A DNA stretch of 64,000 nt, taken from contig NC_081824.1 in the NCBI RefSeq assembly GCF_030867095.1, positions 120,722,162-120,786,161 on the forward strand, read 5' to 3'. Below are positions 31,954 through 39,900 of the stretch, in pieces; position 1 is the stretch's first letter, and every line of letters begins with the position of its first letter. Origin of the DNA: Alligator mississippiensis. Lineage: Eukaryota; Chordata; Crocodylia; Alligatoridae. A program made the position numbers and the translations under genes. Below the pieces are notes generated by a model, which was not told the DNA's origin, ran no database searches, and saw nothing but the letters and a program-made list of their open reading frames with translations.

Positions 31954-34423
31954 AAAATATGCAACATTAATGATTATTAATAGTATTAAATATGCAGTGC
32001 ATCCTGCCATGTACCCCCTCCAGCCCAGTTTCGTTTTTGTGGCATTCCGGCACCTTACAAGGTAGACATTGTGGTTTTTTCAGCACTCGGGCCAAAAACC
32101 GTTGCCTACCCCTGCTTTAGGATCTCTGGTGTCCTAGCAGAGAAGACAAGACTGATTTATCTATTTATTTATTTATACGTAAAACTATACTAATGCTCTC
32201 TTACTTGAATTTCATAGATTTCATAGACATTCGGGCTGGAAGGGACCGCGGAGGATCATTTGAGTCCAGCACTGATATAATAAACCATTTTAATATATAC
32301 ATATAACATAAAAAATATAATAAACAATATATAATTTAAACAATTTATATATTTTTTCCAAGTGAAGATCTAATGAATCTGACACTTTGAGCAGTCATTG
32401 TTGCTCTTGACCTGTGGTAGAAGTTCCAAAGTACCCATTAAATTGTGTTTGGGGCTTTATTGTGCATTTTGGACCCTACCTACATGTCATTCCTCTTTCC
32501 TTCTATGCTCTGCCTTATGTTTCTTCCGTTCTTATATTTGTCTTCTCCCAACCCCCCTCCACTTTGCTTGCTGTGGTTTTAGCCACCTGCTGCCTTGTAC
32601 ATCCAGTGGCCTGATTTTTTTCACAGCCCAATATCTTCCTTAGACCCACTTATTTTGCCTAGCCATCTGTTCTATTCAGCAATAGTTCTAGCTGTTCTCA
32701 TCCTGACACTTACTTTTTAATTGCCTCACAGATCTATCCAATTAAAGTAGGGCCTATGTAAATTGGATTTTTTTAAAATGCTTTTATACTATAATAATAT
32801 CTAGCTCATATGTAAGTTTTCAAAATCTGAAGAAGATTTTAAATTACAATACAATGTATAATACCATATCATGCTACTGAAATATGGTAACCTTTAAATT
32901 TGTTAATCCATAAAGATTAAAATGTTGATGTGTAGCACAGTAAGATTATGTTTAAGTATAAACCTAAATAGCATCACAGTAAGAATCTTTAGATTAAGTA
33001 TGATGTTGCAAGGATTTAAAAATCGTTTACTTTTTCTTTTCTTTAGTGTCTTTTCAAAGTTAAGGTACATAGACAGGAAGAATAATGTGAAGTACATGGG
33101 TCTAGTTTAGGAATATAATCGATATAAAAATCAGTATTTATGCATTTAAAGTTGATATGTTGCATATATGTCAAGTAAGAACTTAACTCCCCTTAATTTC
33201 TTAGCAGTTAGTTTTCATATAAAAATAGCTCTCATGATGTGTACTAATGGCTTTGGAAGTGACTTCAAGTTCATTAATCAAGTCTGTATAGGTGCATACT
33301 TCAAATATGCCATTTGCTTTTTGTTTTTAGACTTGCCAAAATGTAGTTAACTTACAAATTCAAGTATTATATTGCTAAAACGTACATACTGCTTATGCTG
33401 GGGACTCTAGCACTGTTTGGAGACTTCCCTAGAATGTACCGTATTTAGTTGGGATGCCCTACTATATGGCCATTGATGAGATTAACTAGAAAGCTATTGA
33501 TTAGCTGAAGTTTTTTTTTCTCCCAGTTGCTTTGATCGCCACATTATACTTTTTACCAAACTTTAGGACTCACCAAAAAATCAAAAAATGAACATTTCCT
33601 TGCCTCTGGCAAGAGGCTTGGTAGCTTTCCCATGAATTGCATGCAGCATAAAATTCCCTAAGTAATTTAGGTTTCTAAAATTTTACGTGATAACGAGTCT
33701 GCCAGAAACGTGGACACTCATGCTGTGGCAGCCTGACAAAGGGGAACTTTGAGTGCATTTGGAGAAGGGTTGGTGGGGTTTTTTTTGTTTGTTTTTCTTA
33801 ATAAAAGGGGATTTTGAAGTAACTTTTGGAGTTTTATGCAGAGTAATTGGCTACCATCAGGATCACGTGGGTTTTCTCTTTGATTATATTTACATGGTAC
33901 AGCACAGAGAGATCAGAGGCAGCTTTGAACAAGCCAGTTACATTCTGGTAGCAGTTCTGAACAATCTATCTGCATGGTGCTGTGAAGATGTTCTCTAAGG
34001 GCTCAGTCTTGAAGAGTGCTTAAAAGGTAGCTGAAACTATCCAGTGCTTTACAGGAGTGGATCCAAAATCACATGGAGATGTCCCAATTAATGGAGGTTA
34101 CTATTCCAAGCAGTTGTCTTCACCATCAGATAATACTAGATATAGTTCCTGATTGAAGCCTGATTTCCTTTTATGAAAGAGGAATGAACTGTGTAAAATA
34201 ACTTATTTTTCTGTGGTGTAGTCACTTGTTTCAGAAGTGTTTCTCTGCTCTTTTACAGGCTCGACTGAACTGTAAGCACTGCGGAAAGCCAGTCATTGAT
34301 GTACGGATTGGGATGCAGTATTTCTCAGAGTACAGCAACGTCCAGCAGTGTCCACACTGTGGAAATCTAGACTACCATTTTGTGAAGCCATTCTCTTCAT
34401 TTAAAGTTCTGGAGGCTTATTGA
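6353..34423 (+). CDS. HECA: HECA, headcase homologue (whole coding span, 4 exons)
   Basis: The four exons join in phase to a 553-residue protein, close to the 543 residues I recall for human HECA; the extra length lies in the N-terminal Ala/Gly tract. Order: basic N-terminus (1-25); low-complexity Ala/Gly region (26-95); Cys/His-rich headcase N-terminal region beginning at E101, with C104, C110, C128, H132, C133, H140 and C143; a basic Ser-rich linker; the conserved central region; and a C-terminal Cys-rich region with CxxC pairs C457/C460, C469/C472, C504/C507 and C530/C533, probably zinc-binding. The family is known from Drosophila headcase, a cytoplasmic regulator of differentiation and growth that partners with Unkempt; vertebrate HECA is linked to cell-cycle restraint. 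Introns are 18.7, 2.8 and 4.9 kb. No break or unusual residue was seen. Confidence 0.96.
6654..6827 (+). other. Start of HECA intron 1 (6654-25354), CpG-island part
   Basis: Intron 1 runs from GTGAGC at 6654 to TTCCACAG ending at 25354, 18.7 kb. This first part is GC-rich and belongs to the promoter island. Intron 1 also holds most of the transposable elements listed between 6,828 and 25,205. Confidence 0.9.
6828..7300. repeat. Diverged tandem duplication, unit about 185 bp
   Basis: Two units align in order. Unit 1 begins CACTCCCACAGCACCCAG near 6830 and runs through TTATTGTTATC and GGAGGGGGCCCGATACC. Unit 2 begins CACTCCCACAGCACCAAGG near 7013 and runs through TTATTATCATTG and GGAGGGGGGCCCAATAC. 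A partial third follows from about 7190 (CAGCACCCAGTGGGTTTGGC). Divergence is high, so the duplication is old. Function unknown. Confidence 0.65.
7411..7577. mobile_element. Short hAT-type MITE
   Basis: The termini GCACCGGTTCCCAAACT and AGGTTGGGAACTGC are inverted and match the hAT style CAGTGGTTCCCAAACT. It is about 167 bp and AT-rich inside with no coding capacity. The target duplication is unclear. Confidence 0.6.
7602..7712. mobile_element. Foldback-retroposon family, old fragment
   Basis: It contains TTTTATGAGACCAACTAGAT, TTGCAAGCT and CACCCTTCCTGAGGCACAGG in the same order as the better copies at 8361-8574 and 14279-14522. It is degraded and lacks recognisable ends. Confidence 0.5.
7756..8130 (-). 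mobile_element. Foldback-retroposon family, longer copy with internal sequence
   Basis: On the minus strand it ends with the family tail: CTGAAGAAGGGCC near 7860, then a TTTCCAACT / AGTTGGTCTAATAAAA segment, then CTTGTCTGCCTATGTCCTTA at about 7757-7776. Unlike the foldback copies it continues beyond the CTGAAGAAGG motif for about 270 bp of unique sequence (7870-8130), which may be the 3' part of the longer parent element. It contains no long frame. Confidence 0.55.
8361..8574. mobile_element. Foldback retroposon with 12-bp target-site duplication
   Basis: Direct repeats CATCAGAAGAAG at 8349-8360 and 8575-8586 flank it exactly. The two arms are inverted: AGACCAACTAGATGGTTGG ... CTTTGCAAGC pairs with GCAAAGAACAATTTTTCC ... 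CTAATAAAAGGTATCAC. The right end is complete (AGACCAACACGGCTACAACC plus a short AACAACCCT tail), while the left arm is truncated at TAGGCAGACGG. A long target duplication and one ragged end fit target-primed retrotransposition rather than a cut-and-paste MITE. Confidence 0.75.
8587..12539. other. HECA intron 1, mostly unassigned
   Basis: No exon or RNA gene was recognised. A weak MIR-like segment in reverse (TATTATCTCCATTTTAC) lies near 10,970-10,985. A short TG run sits at about 9,780-9,792 and a CA-rich run at 11,883-11,906. The remainder is ordinary AT-rich intron sequence. Confidence 0.6.
12540..12665 (+). mobile_element. Foldback-retroposon family, older single-arm copy
   Basis: It reads ACCTGAAGAAGAATGCACC, then TTTGAAAGCTTTGTC, then AGTTGGTCCAATAAAAGATA and TTACCCCCAACAATTC. 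This is the same order of motifs as one arm of 14279-14522. The GTCCAATAAAAGATATTACC wording is like the copies I remember from turtles. It is not folded back and has no clear ends. Confidence 0.55.
12666..14264. other. HECA intron 1, nothing recognised
   Basis: AT-rich intronic DNA. Short open frames on both strands look fortuitous. Confidence 0.55.
14279..14522. mobile_element. Foldback retroposon with 14-bp target-site duplication
   Basis: Flanks TGATTCTAATTTTG (14265-14278) and TGATTCTAGTTTTG (14523-14536) match at 13 of 14 positions. The left arm (TTTTATTAGACCAACTGAG ... TTCTTGGCAAGCTTTC ... CACCCTTCTTCAGG) is inverted in the right arm (CCTGAAGAAGGGTG ... GAAAGCTTGCCAAGAA ... TGGTCTAATAAAA). 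About 15 bp separates the arms. The right end keeps the CTTAGACCAACATTGCTACA terminus and a short tail; the left arm is truncated. Confidence 0.78.
14855..15076. mobile_element. hAT-type MITE (CAGGGGTYGGCAAC group)
   Basis: The left end CGGGGTTGGCAACTCCTGGC and the inverted right end ATTGCTGATCTCTG resemble the termini of the 1.3-kb element at 30,800. Flanks GTCTGACT and ATCTAACT match at 6 of 8 positions. At 222 bp it looks like an internally deleted relative. Confidence 0.6.
15077..15993. other. HECA intron 1, nothing recognised
   Basis: No exon-like or repeat-like segment was identified apart from short homopolymers. Confidence 0.5.
15994..16056. repeat. (CT)n then (AT)n compound microsatellite
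   Basis: About 23 CT dinucleotides followed directly by about eight AT dinucleotides. Length variation is likely. Confidence 0.95.
16527..16822. mobile_element. hAT-like MITE with inverted core
   Basis: The right part, read on the minus strand, begins AGCAGTGATGCCTAATG, a hAT-style terminus. The core folds back: GGAAATTTGGCAGCAGAGGG (from about 16,608) is inverted as CCCCTGTTGCAAAATTTCC (to about 16,671). A similar AAATTTGG ... CCAAATTT core occurs in the element at 23,689. Outer limits are estimates and no clear target duplication was found. Confidence 0.5.
16823..17732. other. HECA intron 1, nothing recognised
   Basis: Intronic sequence with no supported feature. Confidence 0.5.
17733..18835 (-). 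pseudogene. Possible retrocopy remnant of an unidentified gene
   Basis: On the minus strand, residues encoded by 17993-17733 have a natural-looking composition (MTQIINAMPQFDEILS, then KILTNDEAKKWYRLLGLLN) and end at a stop. About 0.8 kb upstream on the same strand, a frame from about 18,815 starts MSRSRRKHEQAFKNLEQHKI and continues HHIHSYKRTFRTVL before a stop. The two could be pieces of one decayed intronless gene copy, but I recognise neither, see no poly(A) tail, and the sequence between them is broken. It lies inside HECA intron 1 in antisense orientation. Chance frames remain possible. Confidence 0.3.
18878..19885. mobile_element. 1.0-kb non-autonomous hAT element, GC-rich foldback interior
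   Basis: An exact 8-bp target duplication CTAGTTGG lies at 18870-18877 and 19886-19893. The terminal inverted repeats are TAGGGGTGCACTGAT at the left and ATCGGTGCACCTCTA at the right. The interior (about 18,930-19,740) is GC-rich and inverted on itself: both strands can be read as near-identical peptides such as GEGGLPAAGWG / GKGGLPAAGWG, which reflects symmetry rather than coding. No transposase is present. Open frames up to 275 codons here are by-products of composition. Confidence 0.88.
19894..22525. other. HECA intron 1, nothing recognised
   Basis: AT-rich intron with no supported exon, RNA gene or mobile element apart from the short tandem repeat listed separately. Confidence 0.55.
22112..22133. 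repeat. (GATA)n microsatellite
   Basis: About five GATA units. Confidence 0.85.
22526..22757 (-). mobile_element. tRNA-Gly-derived SINE
   Basis: Read on the minus strand, the head (22757-22682) follows tRNA-Gly(GCC): a TGGGTCAATGGTA A box (22744-22732), CTTGTCTGCCACACAGGAGA with a GCC anticodon-like core, and a GGTTCAATTCC B box (22702-22692). About 120 bp of unrelated body follows, then an A-rich tail on the minus strand (about 22,560-22,530). A polymerase III head, a body and an A tail define a SINE rather than a functional tRNA; the acceptor stem is not preserved. I could not name the family. Confidence 0.72.
22758..23688. other. HECA intron 1, nothing recognised
   Basis: Intronic sequence with several T and A homopolymers. 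Confidence 0.5.
23689..24125. mobile_element. hAT-like MITE with inverted core
   Basis: The left end TAGTGGTGATCAACCTCC is hAT-like. Flanks GTCTAGAT (23681-23688) and GTTTAGAC (24126-24133) match at 6 of 8 positions. Near 23,775-23,850 the core AAATTTGGTGGTG ... TAATGC is inverted as GCATTAATTGCAAG ... TTACCAAATTT, as in the element at 16,527. The rest is GC-rich without a coding frame. Confidence 0.55.
24126..25142. other. HECA intron 1, nothing recognised
   Basis: No supported exon or repeat was found in this part. Confidence 0.5.
25143..25205 (+). repeat. Old interspersed repeat tail (TTTGTTCTGTGTTTG type)
   Basis: It reads AACTCTTTGGGTCAAGGGCC, then TTTGTTCTGTGTTTGCAGC, then AGCATAATCTTTGCCCATGA. 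This is the wording of a widespread old amniote repeat tail (variants of CTGTGTTTGTACAGCACCTA). Related copies lie at 62,620 and 63,766. Confidence 0.5.
25355..26395 (+). CDS. HECA: HECA coding exon 2 (residues 101-447 plus one base)
   Basis: The acceptor is TTCCACAG|AAGCACC and the donor CTTCAAG|GTACAG. The 1041 bases encode EAPCATPLICSFGRPVDLE and onward, nearly identical to human HECA through the headcase domain and to YDVPCHLQ. It holds the conserved C/H cluster, the basic linker with RRHSMDRQNSQEK, the LRRLDLSELLTHIPRHKLN segment and the CALCHRTLPVFEQFP motif. The frame remains open for about 30 codons upstream and downstream, but those extensions are intronic and unconserved. Confidence 0.97.
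26396..29159 (+). other. HECA intron 2
   Basis: A GT-AG intron (GTACAG ... GTCCACAG) of 2764 bp. It contains an A/T simple repeat at 27,363-27,412 (AAATAAAA units then TATA). No mobile element or RNA gene was recognised. Confidence 0.9.
29160..29314 (+). CDS. HECA: HECA coding exon 3 (residues 448-499)
   Basis: The acceptor is GTCCACAG|GAAGGC; the leftover G of exon 2 plus GA gives Gly448. The exon encodes RLMHLYAVCVDCLEGVHKII through DILAASPCCQ, with C457, C460, C469, C472, C497 and C498. The donor is TGTCAG|GTCAGT, phase 0. Reading through would add about 50 unrelated residues, so retention of the intron would remove the last two CxxC pairs. Confidence 0.96.
29315..30442 (+). other. HECA intron 3, first part
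   Basis: Intron 3 runs from GTCAGT at 29315 to TTTTACAG ending at 34258, 4944 bp. This part holds nothing recognisable. Near 30,421 a fragment GACGGTCCCTGCCCTGAAGA resembles an old amniote repeat. Confidence 0.7.
30443..30481. repeat. Perfect 13-bp hairpin
   Basis: TTTGCATGATGAG (30443-30455) and CTCATCATGCAAA (30469-30481) are exact inverted repeats with a 13-nt loop. Confidence 0.85.
30800..32114. mobile_element. 1.3-kb non-autonomous hAT element with inverted interior
   Basis: An exact 8-bp target duplication CTTTAGGA lies at 30792-30799 and 32115-32122. Termini are CAGGGGTCGGCAACC and, inverted, GTTGCCTACCCCTG. The GC-rich interior is a large imperfect inverted repeat: about 31,200-31,440 (with CACAGCCACCCTG and GGGGCAGGACACTGGGCTCA) is found in reverse at about 31,690-31,890 (TGAGCCCAGTGTCCTGCCCC and CAGGGTGGCTGTG). 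A (TA)n run sits at 31,918-31,947. No transposase is present; long open frames here are composition artefacts. It sits in HECA intron 3. Confidence 0.9.
32211..32270 (-). mobile_element. CR1 LINE 3' end fragment
   Basis: It reads TTCATAGACATTCGGGCTGG, then AAGGGACCGCGGAGGATCAT, then TTGAGTCCAGC, the reverse complement of the CR1 3' terminus. About 60 bp, heavily 5' truncated. Confidence 0.8.
32271..34258 (+). other. HECA intron 3, last part
   Basis: AT-rich. No supported exon other than the acceptor at its end. A poly(T) run at 33,780-33,786 and an AATAAA at about 33,801 are noted without support for use. Confidence 0.6.
34259..34423 (+). CDS. HECA: HECA coding exon 4 (residues 500-553 and stop)
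   Basis: The acceptor is CTTTTACAG|GCTCGACTG. It encodes ARLNCKHCGKPVIDVRIGMQ and on to VKPFSSFKVLEAY, identical in pattern to the HECA C-terminus, with CxxC pairs C504/C507 and C530/C533. The stop is TGA. Confidence 0.96.
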   Translation, partial: ARLNCKHCGKPVIDVRIGMQYFSEYSNVQQCPHCGNLDYHFVKPFSSFKVLEAY

Positions 34424-36160
34424 CAAAAGCTTTGCTTTAGTAATAGCTATTTTATGGGTATTACTACTTTATTACATATCTTTTATAGGATGCATTCTGT
34501 GACAGAATTAATTTCTTTTCTAACTGAAAGAGCAGCTCCTTGTCTGTGTACACATTAAGATATGTGTTGTTAAGACCAGGGTCCTCCTGGCAGATGTCAG
34601 TTGAAGGTTGTAGGAAAGCCAATTAATGGCCTTGAAGTATGTCCTAAGAATGGGGGAAAATTCAGCTGGAAGTGGACTGGTTTTATTTTTCATGTTATCA
34701 TGATATAGGAAAGGTTGGAAATGAGAGCTCTTATGGGCCTGTAGCTCATATGGCTGGGTGGGAAGAGGAAAGCCTCATAAAGGGTGCAGTCTTATTACTG
34801 CTGAATTTATTAGAGTCTTTGCTATTGATGCCATTGGGAGCAGAATTTGTCCCTAAGTTCATAGTAGCAGTAGCAGATCTGTTGTTTAGATTCCTCAGAA
34901 TTGAGTAAACTAAAATATTGTGACGAGTGAATGTAAATCTATGCCAGAAAATGCAGCCTTTAAAAAATGTTGGGGTTTTTTTTTCCACTTTTGGCATAGT
35001 GTCTTCCTGCAGTGTATATTTGACATCCGTTACCCTCACTGACAGATCATATGGAGATAGTACTGTTTCCACCAGTATTGTAATTTTAGCCATCGGGTAA
35101 ATGATTTATACCAAAACAAGTTTGAGATTTTAAAACACTTTATTTAAAGGTATTCTTATTTTTTAAATATTTTAGGAATCTGCTGTGTTACACACAGAAG
35201 GAACAGAGAGTGGTATGGTCTATGGCAAAGCAGCTATAGAGAGGAGTGTGTGCATGTTTGCGTCTTGAGGCTGGACCTTTTCAGGTAGCATGCCTCAGAC
35301 CAGTATGTCTGACTTTGAAAGAAGACCCTAAAGTGTGATCTGTAAGATCTGTGGGGTATTTGTGCCATTTTAGTGTGAGTGTGTCATGAAGAGGATGTTT
35401 GCACTGATATGGTCACCCACAAGAAGCCTGAGCTATGTGAGATGCCCTTCCCCATCTATATCATATCCCGCAGCCTGTGCCAAAACCATCCATATTGTGA
35501 TGTTTAATGCTTGAGCATAGTGGCAAGATGTATTCCATGTTGTCTTATAGAGCCCTTCCAGGTATTGATCTCCAGGTTTCTTGTCTCTGCCTATGGGCTG
35601 TTGGAGAGAGGAAGTCAAGAACCAGGGAACTGTGGGGTTGCTGATACTAGTGCAGGAGCTGGTGATCTGTGGTGCCTCATAAGTTCCAAACACGCTGCAG
35701 AAAGAGTGGCAGTGGGAAGTGAGCAGGGGTGGGGCTGATTTCATGCCCCAAACTTCAGGAGAACTTCCAAAGTTGGGTTGGGCTGGGCTGCTGCCAGGAC
35801 TCAAGCTAAAGGACTTAGTGTATATGGTTGGTGTATAAAGGTTCGAGGCCTTAAGGTCAACTCTTAATCATCGGTATAGACTTGGTTGAATTCATTTAAA
35901 GCAAACACTGCACCTTTGTCTTTCAAAACTATCCAAATTTAGTTGAGATTCTGAGGACTGGGAGACTATACTAAAGAAAAAAAAAAAAGAAAAAAAAAGT
36001 AAATGTTTTAAAATTATTTTTTTAAATACCTATGCCTAGCAGACTGTACACCAGAAAATTAATTTGTATCAGAGGGGTAACCTTTGTCAATGTTCTGCTT
36101 CTTGGTTTCTACATTTTTAATGCAGAAATTTAAAAATAAAACGTCCTACATCTATTACTT
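34424..36160 (+). other. Likely HECA 3' UTR
   Basis: From the HECA stop codon the first AATAAA on the plus strand is at 36,135, giving a UTR of about 1.7 kb. The interval contains an antisense open frame (35,804-35,433), which I judge fortuitous, and an A-rich tract at 35,976-36,000. The exact end cannot be seen; a longer UTR is possible. Confidence 0.55.
36135..36140 (+). terminator. Candidate HECA poly(A) signal AATAAA
   Basis: The first canonical hexamer after the stop, followed within 60 nt by U/GU-rich text (TTGGTTTTATAAG and GTTATTTTCATG). Confidence 0.55.
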
Positions 36161-36524
36161 GGTTTTATAAGATCAGTCTAAGTTATTTTCATGCCATGTT
36201 CATCATGAATTCTTTTCCTGAGTCAAGAATTGCTGTTGCATAAATAGAATACTTTTTTTTAGAAGCTGTAAGATGCTGTGTTCAAACAAAACACAGTTTT
36301 CTTGCATTGGAATTTTTCAGAATGTGTTTTGTTTGAAGTATGTATTTTAAATGGCTTTGACATGCTGCACACCCCATAATGGAAGCCTAACCCCCAAACC
36401 AAGCAAAAATGAAAACCTGTCACATTCTGTATAGGTAGGCTTTCTACCAGTTTAAATACAATACTGTTTACATAGTACTTGAATAATCTGGCTAGGTTAT
36501 TAAATACTAAATAATCCTCCCCAT

Positions 36525-36735
36525 TGGCTATGCGTAGGGAGTACACACAGGTGCACATGCATCCCCTGAGATTTGGCCGTGCACCTCCTGGAAGCACCAG
36601 CTGTGAAACTGGAAGTGCACTTCCAGTTTCGCCACTGGCTCGGCGATCAGCTGCTGGGGGACCTCCTCTTCCCCCCACCCCCAGTCGGCGATCTGGTGCC
36701 TCCCCAGACTCGGGAGGCACCAGTCGCCCATGATC
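36525..36735. repeat. Hairpin-rich palindromic repeat
   Basis: It holds a perfect 26-bp palindrome at 36605-36630 (GAAACTGGAAGTG and its complement). A second hairpin pairs CTGGTGCCTCCC (36693-36704) with GGGAGGCACCAG (36712-36723), and GGCGA/TCGCC extends it on the outside after one unpaired base. The left part (ACAGGTGCACATGCAT) resembles the repeat at 3,905-4,215 in reverse. Possibly a palindromic MITE; no target duplication found. Confidence 0.55.
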
Positions 36736-36765
36736 CTCTCCTTATTAATGTGTTCTTATGGTTTC

Positions 36766-36983
36766 AGGGGTTTAGGTTGTAGCCGTGTTGGTCTAAGGAT
36801 ATAGGCAGACAAGGTTCCTTGGGTGAATTTGATATCTTTTATTAGACCAACCTAAATGGTTGGAGAATAGTTATTAAGCAAGCTTTCGGACGAAGGGTTT
36901 TTGAACCCGAAAGCTTGCTTAATAACTATTCTTCAACCATTTAGGTTGGTCTAATAAAAGATATCAAATTCACCCAAGGAACC
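36766..36983. mobile_element. Foldback retroposon with exact 13-bp target-site duplication
   Basis: TTCTTATGGTTTC occurs at 36753-36765 and 36984-36996. The left end is complete (AGGGGTTTAGGTTGTAGCCG, then TGTTGGTCTAAGG). The two arms (GGTTCCTTGGGTGAATTTGA ... AGCTTTCGG and CCGAAAGCTTG ... TCAAATTCACCCAAGGAACC) are almost perfectly inverted about position 36,898. The right arm is truncated inside the tail. It is the reverse orientation of 8361-8574, and the high arm identity suggests a relatively young insertion. Confidence 0.85.
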
Positions 36984-36996
36984 TTCTTATGGTTTC

Positions 36997-39900
36997 TGCA
37001 CTTGCGTGTACATTTGGAGCATATTCTGTGGGTCTGTGTGCTAACCTAAACCCACAGCTGGGTGAGGTAGTCTTAGCTTAAAATGTGTCCAGAAAGAGGC
37101 TTTTCTGTGTGGTCAATAGCAGTGGTTAGTGGTATACCCTGGGTGAAAATGGAAGACGCACGTAGGACAACATTCAAGCTGTAATTTGAATGAACTCTGC
37201 AGGGAAGACATTCTCAAACATTTAGAACTGATTTTGACACACAGGAGTCACTTGTATTCTCCATGATTAAATGATTAATTACTTGAAAATAATCTGACTC
37301 TTTTGCCTAACAGTATGATGAGTGGTTTGAGGGTACAGTATACTGCACTCATTTTAGTGTTCTAAAATCATGTAGCAGTGAGGAATGCTGTAATACAAGG
37401 AGAACAAATGGGGCACTTGTAACTGTATCACTCCTCTACCTTGGGTTAAGGGTAGCAATTCTCACCTGTGCAGAGTAGAATAGGCGTCAATGGGAATGGT
37501 AACTTCCTATTTATGTCTATCTTGCTCTCTAAAGCTGCCATACAACTACGCATGGTATAAGGCAGCAGAGACAGGCTCTTGCTTTCTTTGGGGCTCCTTC
37601 CCCCTCTTCTCCTCCCCCACCACCGCCAATCACTTCCCTCCCTCTTTTTTCAGTTAATTTGGCTTTCATACAGTTGCTTAATTTTTGCTGCTTTTGTTTC
37701 AGTATTTAACCAGTTAGATGCCTATCCATACATGTATGTATGACAATCTGTAATAAGAGCATAGGCAAAAAGAGCTTTGGCTGATTTTTAAAAAAATAAT
37801 AATTGTATGAAAGGCTATACAATATCTGCAAAACAAAGCCAAGAATACAGCACACAATATATTGGGATAAAGCATGTTTAACATCTTAAGCAAATGTACT
37901 GAGGGCTTTAGATGCAACACTATCATAAGAAAACAATTTAGTTCTCAACCAAGCTCTTTATTTTGATTTTGCTATTAAATGTGCCCTAGCCATTGCTTGA
38001 AAGAATGCATATTATCTTACATACTGCAGCTCTCAACTGGATGTTAACATTGCATAGGTAAAAGGTATCCTTGATAGAAACCAGCTGAACTGTAAAAGTA
38101 CTCCTCCTGATGTCTCTTCCAAAGTAAACTGTCTTTAATTGGTAGAGAATTATTTTTGTATTTCTTGCCAACATTGAAAACTGGGTCTCAAGTTGTTACC
38201 TAATATGATATTTTGTTTAACATACCCAAGTTCTGCAGTTAAATCTGCAAGAGTCTGCTTTCACAGGTTTGAGCTAGAGTTGTATACAGATAGAAGGAAC
38301 CAGTGATGGAGTCTATGGTTGCTTTTAAAATGTAGGTTAAAGACTTCATTTGTTTTGCTGCGCATCTTGATGAGAGCTGGAAAGTGTCAGGAGCCCTTCA
38401 ATTTTTCAAGTGGGAAATAACCGCAAAAGTTGGTTGCTTTGCTTGTCTAGCACAAGTTTTATATTTTCATTTCATTTGTCTGGGGTTGAATCTTTTTATT
38501 TGATGTTGTGGTCGGAGTAAAATTATGTGCATGAAATGTGCTTTTGTAAACCAGAACGTAGCCTGTTGGATTTGGGGATTCATTCTGCTCACCCCACATG
38601 CATGGTGCTCTCTTGATATTATTGGGGGAGATATGCATATGTCACTTAGTTCTCTGAATAGCCAAATAAATTTTCCAGGGGAGATGTGTGCATTCAGGTA
38701 GACATCGTAGTCTTGAATTTGTAAATTTAATTCATCCATCAGTAGAACATCTAAAACTAGATTTTGGTAATGGTAATGAACACAATCTCTTTCTTGATAG
38801 GTAATTAGACATCTACCCACACAATCTGATTGAAATTCTTCTTTAACCTAGTGCTACAAAGACACTAAAGATATAGTGCCCTATTGCCTGAGCTAAGAGA
38901 TACAGAGATACAAAATTTCATTAATTTGCCTAGTATTAAGCAGTGTATAAAGGGTTGAATTTCTAGGGTGGCTTAGTTGAAGGAAATAAGCAATTTTCAT
39001 TAAGTATTCCTAAGATGAATAACATCTAACCCAATGTCTTTATTTTCATATACTGTTTTTTTAATTATACCAGGTAACTAAGGACAAACATGTGAGGTAA
39101 TCTCTGGGGGTGGGTTGGGGGGAGGGGGCTCTAAAATCTACTTCTCAATAAAGTTTCTCATTGAGACATTATTGGATTGCACTTTTGCAAAGGGAAGTGT
39201 ATATACATAACAAATGAATGTTGATGAAATTTAAATAATTGGTTATGATATCATTTGCGTGTGGTGTTAGAGGATTTTTTTTTGTTGTGACTTCTCTGTA
39301 TTAAGACAATAATAAATTCTAGAAAGGTGATTGTGTGGGTCTCTCTTTTTTTAATAGGAAGAACAAGAGTTCCTAATGGTCTAATTTTGGTTTGTTTAGG
39401 AAATAACTTGAGCTAGCTAGTTTTCTTTAAAAATATATTTCTGGACATTCAAATAGCCAAGTACTATCACTTTCCAGGAGCTGGGTGTGTCACGCTAGCT
39501 CTTCTACTTTTTATAGAAAACACCTGTGGTATTCAAGGACATCATAGCTTTAAATTTTCAAGACATTATCAATAACTGTATTTTAGACACGTCGGTGTCT
39601 AGGAAGGTAGCTTTAGTAAGGGGTAGAGGCAGTGGTTGATAAAGTGGGAGTTCTGTTACTCAGGTTAGCTCTTTAGTTGTTGATGCTGCAATACAGCAAA
39701 GTCCCTGTATACTATATATACAGTTCCATTAACCAGCTGGAATAAAAAGTATGCAGCCCACTAAAACCTTTCTTGAATATATTTAAAGGGAGCAGCCCCT
39801 CTTATACCTGTCAGGGCTTAATTGGAGATTGGGATAGGAAAATCCTGCTCTGCAGTGTTACTATTGTGTTCAGACTGAGCTCTTCACTTCTGAAACTCTG

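Noticed and set aside
35433-35804. A 123-codon minus-strand frame in the HECA 3' UTR
   Set aside because: No recognisable domain, no splice or promoter context, and it is antisense to the likely UTR.
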